Shown piece after piece: positions 58,577 to 64,000 of a stretch of DNA of 64,000 bases. How positions within the stretch are numbered: position 1 is the first letter of the stretch; each line of letters starts with the position of its first letter. The DNA lies in NCBI RefSeq assembly GCF_014192335.1, contig NZ_JACHXU010000011.1:1-64000 (forward strand). Reading direction: 5' to 3'. This DNA is from Aporhodopirellula rubra (GTDB taxonomy: Bacteria; Planctomycetota; Planctomycetia; Pirellulales; Pirellulaceae). Below the pieces are notes generated by a model. It was not told where the DNA came from. It did not search any database and worked only from the letters and a program-made list of their open reading frames with translations. Both the position numbers and the translations under genes were made by a program.

Positions 58577-59742
58577 GGTTCAAACTCAATCCAGAGGAGA
58601 TCGTTCTTGCCATCGAGCGGACCATAGATTCGCCGCTGACTGTTCGAAAGACGTGGCGGATCGGACGCCCACCATTCGAAAAGGGTACCGGCATAAGTAA
58701 GGCGTTCGGCAAACGGAAGATCGACCTTTTGCAGTTCATCGATTCCTCCCGGCCATCGTGAAAAACGCTTCTGAAACAATCGCACCGCCACCCCGCAACG
58801 AACGAATCGGTGGTCGTTTTCCGCTTGAACCAATCGTTTCGACAGCACACTCGGTGACGCCATTTTTTGCGTTCTCAGTGGATCGGCACCTAGAAACGGT
58901 CGCTGCAACAAGACATCCAATCCCCCAATCCCGTTCGGGAGGTTCGCCTCGTGCTCGATCGCGTCTATGGCGAAAAGGAAATCCGAAGTTCCGTCACAAT
59001 CCGTCGCGATCATCTGGCTCAGCGTTAGCACTTGCTCCCTTCGCCGACTCGGAGCAACCGAGTACCACCATCGATAACGAGAACCGCCTCCTCGACGCAG
59101 GTCAAAGCCGGACGTTCCGATCACACTCATGTCGAAGATTTGATGTCGCAACACCGCTTTCCAACGGGAATCCGCTTGTCCGGACGGAGCGAGCAATTGC
59201 ATTAACCGCTCGAGTTCTTGTTCAGACCAAACATCATGCTGGAGTGACGCAGCGATGCGCTTTTGCAAAGTCGTTTCAGCAGTATCTCGCAGTCCCTCTC
59301 GAGAAACTCGAGGAGGATCCTCATGATTGCTCGCCAAATGAGCGAGCACCTTGAGTACCGCGAGCGCACGTTCGGTGTCGTTTCGATGCAAGGCGTCAAC
59401 AAACACTCGGGACAGGCATTTCGTGATCGCGATGTGCAGGTGCAAGATCGGGTCACGTGTCCCGATCGAGGCCAGAGGCGTCGGTTCCCATATCGGCTGA
59501 TCGCTTCCTGACAACACGATCAATTCATCAACGATCTCGCGTGCATCGTCCGCATACAGAGAAAGCAATTCGTCTGCCTCCGGCGGGCGGGGCAACTGAT
59601 CGTGTCCCGCAGTCTGCTCTAGCTTTTCCACATAGGAAAACGCATCGCCGTAGATTTCCTCGAGAGCTTCGTTTGCTGACAAGATTCGCAGCCATCGTGC
59701 AGTGTTTTCATCTGACGTCGCGGCGTCTTCCCTGCGGATCAA
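58573..59742 (-). CDS. Hypothetical 389-aa protein, possibly decaying
   Basis: The frame opens with a TTG (59742) as the first ordinary start. The predicted protein starts IRREDAATSDENTARWLRIL and ends NDLLWIEFEP, with FSYVEKLEQTA, FVDALHRNDTERALAVLKVL and IDAIEHEANLPNGIGGLDVL. Upstream in the same frame the sequence reads TLGLVCLLA, TGA (59790-59788), RLPFSAVPAESDTLWLIRRE, so a membrane-like segment is separated from the gene by an in-frame stop. That suggests either a nonsense mutation or an unusual start. Family not recognised. It ends near a second small overlapping ORF. Confidence 0.55.
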   Translation of the reverse strand: MIRREDAATSDENTARWLRILSANEALEEIYGDAFSYVEKLEQTAGHDQLPRPPEADELLSLYADDAREIVDELIVLSGSDQPIWEPTPLASIGTRDPILHLHIAITKCLSRVFVDALHRNDTERALAVLKVLAHLASNHEDPPRVSREGLRDTAETTLQKRIAASLQHDVWSEQELERLMQLLAPSGQADSRWKAVLRHQIFDMSVIGTSGFDLRRGGGSRYRWWYSVAPSRRREQVLTLSQMIATDCDGTSDFLFAIDAIEHEANLPNGIGGLDVLLQRPFLGADPLRTQKMASPSVLSKRLVQAENDHRFVRCGVAVRLFQKRFSRWPGGIDELQKVDLPFAERLTYAGTLFEWWASDPPRLSNSQRRIYGPLDGKNDLLWIEFEP

Positions 59743-59883
59743 CCACAGAGTGTCGCTTTCAGCGGGGACGGCTGAGAACGGCAGTCTTCATGCCAGCAAG
59801 CACACAAGGCCGAGCGTTGTCTCTGTACTCCCGTTGTCCGATCTAAAAGTGAGTTGCCCAAATTCATTGGAGACGAATTGCAC

Positions 59884-59917
59884 AAAAAACCTCCACCGGT
59901 GTAAATGATGGAGGTTT
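59884..59917 (-). terminator. Terminator for the Nramp-family gene
   Basis: AAACCTCCA (59887-59895) pairs with TGGAGGTTT (59909-59917); read leftward the stem is followed by a T-run (A-run at 59884-59889). It separates the transporter from the 58573 gene. Confidence 0.7.
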
Positions 59918-59968
59918 CGAGATGACTCTCAATGGCAGTCAGCTTATCGTGATGAACTACTTATGAAG

Positions 59969-61765
59969 TTATGCCGCTTTGGCGTGTTTGGCACGCCACC
60001 AGAATCCGCCAACCACGGCGAAGGTGTAGACGACCAGCAGTGTCATGACGGTCGGGAACGCTGCCGGTTGGCTCGCGTCGTAAGCTTTGTCGTGGATCGA
60101 TGTTGCGGCGGCCGCGATCGCGCCCAAGACAGCCGCGCCCATGGCGATGTTCCATCCCCATCGGCGTCCGCCGGTGGGCATTTCGTCACCGAGAATGCGT
60201 CGGCTATTCATCATTAGGAAGAACGTGACGTACGCGATCGGAAGCAACATGACCGCGAACGTGCTGGCGAAAATCGCGAGCCAGAATCGGGTACCGGGAT
60301 CCGTCCACAACGCCACCCAGCTCGCACCGGAAAGACCCGCGACCAATACACCGGCGATGAACGGGCCGTTAGCGTCGGGCATCGATAGCATCTCACGGAA
60401 AACATAGCCGTTGATCAGCATCAAGATAATGATCGTTGAGAAGCCCATGCCGAACACGCCGAGCCCGAACACGAGTTTGGCTTTCTTCTCGCCGAGCAGG
60501 GGAGCGAGCGTTTGTGATAATTGGAATGCGTCACGTTTAACGAGTGCCGCGGCGACGCGTTTTTCTTCAACCGGCAGAGCCGCAATCATTTGCAGTTTCT
60601 CTTCATCACTCGTGCTGTCGGCTTCTTCACCGAGGTCGAGGTTGACGCGAGCCATCAGGTCGCCTTCGACTTTCGCGAACGTCGGTGACTCTTGCATGAC
60701 GGCAAGGTCGCTCGAGGCGAGTTGGTCATCGATCCGGTTGTGGAACGATGCCGAGGCGGCGATCACGACGCATCCGGTCACCAACACGAATGGGATCGCC
60801 ATGCCCGTCGACAGGTCAAAGCGGGCGAGTCCACGGAAGGGTTTGTCCCAACCGCGGGCGAGCATCGAATAAGGTAACAGGAACGTCATGTTGATCCCGA
60901 CCGCGGTAGCAGCCGCGGCGATCATGACCGAGCGTTGACTCGTGACGAGTTTCTTCGTCCAGAAGTCGTTCGCCTCAGGAGACAGCTGGCTGACGACACC
61001 GCCGAGTTCTCCCGCCGGCGAACTCCATTGGCTGAAGTCCGGGATCAACCCGGCCAAAATCGCCGCGATGCTGATTTGGCCTTGTGAGAACAACAGGATT
61101 GCGACGCCGACGAAGCAAATCACGATCATGCCGATCAAGGCTTTCAGGAAGAGATCGAATACTTTGGCGGCTTTGCCCTGGCGAACGTTAAGCAGAACAA
61201 CAAAACTCGCCGCGAAGAGCAGCAGGATCGTCGTCGTCCACTTGGCCGTCGTGCTGTCGCCGAGTCCGGTGCCGCCACCGATGTTGAATAAGTTTTTGTC
61301 CAACGCGTCATAGCACAAACTGAATTGCGGCATGCAGAAAATCATGTTGGCCATGGCGGTCGCGATCAGCCACCCCCAACCGAGCGCCGGGTTGATTTCG
61401 CTGTTGATCGCTTCGAACGGACGACGCCCTGTTGATAGCGTCACGTAACTGATTGCCGACAACATGATCACGCCGAAGACGATCGCGACGAGTTGCAGCC
61501 ACAACATGCTCGTGCCGCCGAGCACTCCGAGGAACAACGATCCCGCGAGCGATCCACCACCGAGCGTGATCGCACTTTGCAACCATCCCGGGCCGGATAG
61601 TTTGATGTACGCGCCGAGCGTTTTGCCTTCGGCTTGTGCTTGTTTGAGAAGTTCGCGGTCGGATCGCACCTTGTCGCTGACTCCTCCCGCTCCCGAACCG
61701 AGGGGATTGTCGGTGGTCGACGATGGTGAGTTATCGGAGGGCGTGGGATCAGTGTCGGTCGCCAT
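59969..61765 (-). CDS. Nramp-superfamily membrane transporter, non-canonical
   Basis: The product is 598 residues. A cytoplasmic leader of ~50 residues, then about 11 hydrophobic helices. The first helix reads LSGPGWLQSAITLGGGSLAG where classic Nramp proteins have GPGFxxSVxxxDPGN; the metal-binding Asp-Pro-Gly-Asn is missing here. Other helices match the superfamily (MANMIFCMPQFSLCYDALDK). A soluble loop of ~110 residues (about 340-450) is inserted between late helices. The substrate cannot be predicted; relatives without DPGN carry other metals or ions. A palindrome sits 43 bases upstream of its start. Confidence 0.75.
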   Translation of the reverse strand: MATDTDPTPSDNSPSSTTDNPLGSGAGGVSDKVRSDRELLKQAQAEGKTLGAYIKLSGPGWLQSAITLGGGSLAGSLFLGVLGGTSMLWLQLVAIVFGVIMLSAISYVTLSTGRRPFEAINSEINPALGWGWLIATAMANMIFCMPQFSLCYDALDKNLFNIGGGTGLGDSTTAKWTTTILLLFAASFVVLLNVRQGKAAKVFDLFLKALIGMIVICFVGVAILLFSQGQISIAAILAGLIPDFSQWSSPAGELGGVVSQLSPEANDFWTKKLVTSQRSVMIAAAATAVGINMTFLLPYSMLARGWDKPFRGLARFDLSTGMAIPFVLVTGCVVIAASASFHNRIDDQLASSDLAVMQESPTFAKVEGDLMARVNLDLGEEADSTSDEEKLQMIAALPVEEKRVAAALVKRDAFQLSQTLAPLLGEKKAKLVFGLGVFGMGFSTIIILMLINGYVFREMLSMPDANGPFIAGVLVAGLSGASWVALWTDPGTRFWLAIFASTFAVMLLPIAYVTFFLMMNSRRILGDEMPTGGRRWGWNIAMGAAVLGAIAAAATSIHDKAYDASQPAAFPTVMTLLVVYTFAVVGGFWWRAKHAKAA

Positions 61766-61807
61766 GAGCGGTTCAGGGGTGGGGTAAAATGGAGAGAAAA
61801 GCCAGAG

Positions 61808-61831
61808 GATGCATCAGGCTTTTGATGCATC
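61808..61831. promoter_or_regulatory. Perfect inverted repeat upstream of the Nramp-family gene
   Basis: GATGCATCA-GGCTTT-TGATGCATC. Nine-base arms lie 43 to 66 bases before the ATG at 61765, the right distance for an operator near the promoter, or for a leader hairpin. No known metalloregulator motif can be assigned. Confidence 0.6.
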
Positions 61832-61933
61832 GGCGGCACGATGATAACAAGAGCACTGAGTCCGCGCAGGCGGCTAGAAAAAAAAGCCCGACGCGAGGCG
61901 ACGCTGTGCCTCAATCTCGCTGGTGACTGTCGG

Positions 61934-63085
61934 TTAAGCGATCGTGATCGGTAACGGGATGACTTCGTCAATCGACTTCGCACCGGTCTGCAGCATCAAC
62001 AACCGATCGACTCCCACGGCCACTCCGCTGCACCGGGGTAACCCATCACGCATCGCCGCAACCAGCGTTGTTTCAACAGGATAGGGGCGGTCACCGCGAC
62101 GCCGTCGGATCTCGTTGTTCTGTTCATATCGCCGCACGAGTTCCCGCCAATCACGCAGTTCGTCGTAGCCGTTGGCGAGTTCAACGCCGTGATAAAATAA
62201 CTCAAACCGATGAGCGAAACGTTCGTCGTCTTCGCACGGTCGAGCGAGTGCTGCCTGCGTGATCGGGTAACGAGTGAGGATTGTCGGAGTCGACCGGCCG
62301 AGTTGTGTCTCGACGTAGTGTGACAACAGGACGTCGAGCAACGAGTCGCGATCCTCGCCTATTGAGATCGCGAGGCTTGCGTCGATGCCGCTGACCAAAC
62401 GCAATAGCTCCCGGACGGGCGATTCGATCGGGTCGAGACCGAGCACGTCAGAGAAGGCGTCTTGGTAACTGATCGTTTCATACGATTCGGTTTCAAATAC
62501 CGACGCCGCAAGGTCGCCTAGCAAGGCGATCGCTGACTCCGCATCACCGTCGACTTCGTACCATTCCAGCATCGTGAACTCGACGTTGTGACGCTGGCCA
62601 CTTTCGCCGCGTCGGAACACCGGCGAGATCGAAAAGATGGACGGGGCACCGCGAGCGAGCAATCGTTTCATTGCCGACTCAGCGGACGTTTGCAAGAAAT
62701 AACGACTCGACGACGGGGCGGGCGATGTGCCTGACGAGTGCGGTCTGTCTTCGGCGGGTGTGGGATCACTCGTATGACGTGAATTCTCAGGATCCCATTG
62801 ACCGTCGTCTTCGTGACCAGCTAATTCCGGCAACCCCAATTCGCTCGCCGAGACGGCGATCGGATCCAAGTAAGCATCGATCACACAGTCGCGGCTCAGG
62901 CAAGGAGGCTGGACCTCGAGAAAGCATCGGGTGTGAAAATAGGTGCGAATTAGCCTCAGCAGCCGATCGCGAAAGCCCAATTGGGCAATAAAATCAACGA
63001 AACCTTCGCCAGAATTTCCTCCCGATCCGCTGGTGGGGGGATCGATCTGGGGTCGGAGGGGATCGTTGGAAACACTGTTTTTCAT
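61934..63085 (-). CDS. epmA: EF-P lysyltransferase-like protein (EpmA/GenX)
   Basis: The product is 383 residues. Class II aaRS core of the LysRS type without anticodon-binding domain: FLEVQPPCLSRD, YFLQTSAESAMKRLLA, SISPVFRRGESGQRHNVEFT, ELFYHGVELANGYDELRD, SGVAVGVDRLLM. EpmA adds beta-lysine to elongation factor P. A ~45-residue insertion (about 93-135, PENSRHTSDPTPAEDRPHSS) makes it longer than the ~325-residue E. coli protein. efp is not in the window. Confidence 0.88.
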   Translation of the reverse strand: MKNSVSNDPLRPQIDPPTSGSGGNSGEGFVDFIAQLGFRDRLLRLIRTYFHTRCFLEVQPPCLSRDCVIDAYLDPIAVSASELGLPELAGHEDDGQWDPENSRHTSDPTPAEDRPHSSGTSPAPSSSRYFLQTSAESAMKRLLARGAPSIFSISPVFRRGESGQRHNVEFTMLEWYEVDGDAESAIALLGDLAASVFETESYETISYQDAFSDVLGLDPIESPVRELLRLVSGIDASLAISIGEDRDSLLDVLLSHYVETQLGRSTPTILTRYPITQAALARPCEDDERFAHRFELFYHGVELANGYDELRDWRELVRRYEQNNEIRRRRGDRPYPVETTLVAAMRDGLPRCSGVAVGVDRLLMLQTGAKSIDEVIPLPITIA

Positions 63086-63353
63086 TGGGTTTTAGCCGGT
63101 TTTGACGAGTTGGCACGCTCGGAATGCGGTGCCGTCGCAGATCGCGTCGGGAACAATTACAAAGCCGTTACATTTCGGTGTCCAGGGCGTGACACGCCCG
63201 CGTCAAAACATCGCTATCCTACCGGCTCCTCAGCAGACGATTTCCAATCCGCTCATCGAACCGCCGGTGCAGCAGGGAGAACTCACTTGGCGTCGTTCAT
63301 TGCTGATCGGAAATTTCCCCCATATCGCACCACGAGACCAGGAACGTTCTCTG

Positions 63354-64000
63354 ATGTCGACCGTAACAGGCCCGAACCGCTCCCACAGCGAAAACGATAA
63401 CCAACAATCCACATCGGACGCTGCTGAAAACAGTGCCGTCGAGACCCTTGATCCGCTCGACGCGGAAGTCTGGAACCGTCCAGGGCTCGAGGGAGCCGCC
63501 GAAGCTGCAGACGCGGACGAGTTACACAAACCGGCCGCCGAAGATGCTGACGGCTTGTCATCGCTCGTCGCTCAAAAAGCCGCCAAAAAACTGGACATGG
63601 CTCGTCCGACTGCGAAAGAACGCAAACGTTTCGACAACCTGAGCTACTGGGCGATCGGTTGGCTCGCGGTCGCTCACCTCGTTTGCCTCGCTGCCCCGTT
63701 TTACTTCACTTGGCAAGCCGTTGTGACCGCGTTGGTCATGCACTGGATCGCCGGCAGCCTCGGAATTTGCCTCGGTTACCACCGCATGCTCACCCACACG
63801 GGCATGAAAACGTACAACTGGGTTCGTTACCTGTTCGCAGGAATCGGTTGCTTCGCCGGCGAAGGCTCGCCACTGGACTGGGTCGCTGACCACCGCAAAC
63901 ACCACGCACACAGCGACCAAGAAGGTGACCCGCACTCGCCACACGACGGCGGCATCTGGAGTCACATTTTCTGGTTGGCGTTCCACACCCACAACGGTGA
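63354..64000 (+). CDS. Fatty acid desaturase, 5' part (cut by window end)
   Basis: The frame is open from ATG 63354 to the end (215 codons). The first ~90 residues are an acidic, disordered leader starting MSTVTGPNRSHSENDNQQST. Then comes a membrane desaturase: helix IGWLAVAHLVCLAAPFYFTW, histidine box I GYHRMLTH and box II DHRKHHAHSD, with GDPHSPHDGG after it, as in delta-9 acyl-CoA/acyl-lipid desaturases. A third His box would lie beyond the window. The enzyme introduces a double bond to adjust membrane fluidity. Confidence 0.88.
   Translation, partial: MSTVTGPNRSHSENDNQQSTSDAAENSAVETLDPLDAEVWNRPGLEGAAEAADADELHKPAAEDADGLSSLVAQKAAKKLDMARPTAKERKRFDNLSYWAIGWLAVAHLVCLAAPFYFTWQAVVTALVMHWIAGSLGICLGYHRMLTHTGMKTYNWVRYLFAGIGCFAGEGSPLDWVADHRKHHAHSDQEGDPHSPHDGGIWSHIFWLAFHTHNG

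Noticed and set aside
58420-58761. 113-aa plus-strand ORF
   Set aside because: It is antisense to the 58412 and 58573 genes, which have better composition.

Overview
The window looks like a chromosome segment of a Planctomycetota bacterium (Pirellulaceae-like). The core genes show the flavour of that phylum: very long secreted or membrane proteins of unknown function, a PilM-type protein followed by two Amuc_1100-like partners with Met/Gly-rich stretches, a divergent Mur ligase, a soluble-fronted Ser/Thr kinase with a C-terminal anchor, an ExeA-like AAA ATPase with a long acidic tail, and tyrosine recombinases of the type ending in AGLEPAT. The phylum assignment is inference from gene content; no rRNA is present.

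Left third (1-17308) is an integration hot spot around one CAU-anticodon tRNA gene. It starts with the 3' part of a tyrosine recombinase gene whose C-terminal extension is frameshifted by a 5-bp duplication (878-887), then a seven-copy array of ~139-bp repeats, each with two stem-loops (1271-2165). A 5' half of the tRNA gene (2430-2472) is followed by a ~6.05-kb decayed element (A) with an excisionase-like HTH gene, a polymerase-like gene, a three-gene operon best read as toxin / antitoxin / SecB-like chaperone (TAC, 6063-7346), and a relic of its integrase. The complete tRNA gene (8481-8554) follows. A second element (B, 8752 bp) sits in its 3' end, bounded by 22-bp direct repeats at 8535-8556 and 17287-17308. 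B carries an integrase, a winged-helix regulator, iteron-like repeats, a family-A DNA polymerase, zinc-ribbon and HTH proteins in one tightly overlapped operon, and one 508-aa cargo gene of unknown function.

The most unusual point is that the integrase gene of B runs into the attachment core. In the integrated state it stops inside the tRNA (…AGLEPAT). In the reconstructed circle the same frame continues across the core into an open 63-codon tail now stranded at 17095-17286 beside attR. Integration therefore appears to swap the integrase C-terminus.

The rest (17344-64000) is chromosomal backbone. It runs: rluB-pyrK-glycosyltransferase-membrane protein operon; a giant AsmA-like protein; MATE exporter and nusB; queD; two secreted or anchored proteins of unknown role; a lipid A acyltransferase-like gene convergent with holA; the pilus-like operon (pilM and two Met-rich partners) reading into holA; a 1141-aa protein coupled to a Ser/Thr kinase; an SGNH esterase; a Tyr/Gly/His-rich secreted protein; a Mur ligase-like gene; lepA; ROK glucokinase; an ExeA-like ATPase; queG; a possibly decaying hypothetical gene; a non-canonical Nramp-family transporter with a palindrome upstream; epmA; and the start of a fatty acid desaturase cut by the window end.
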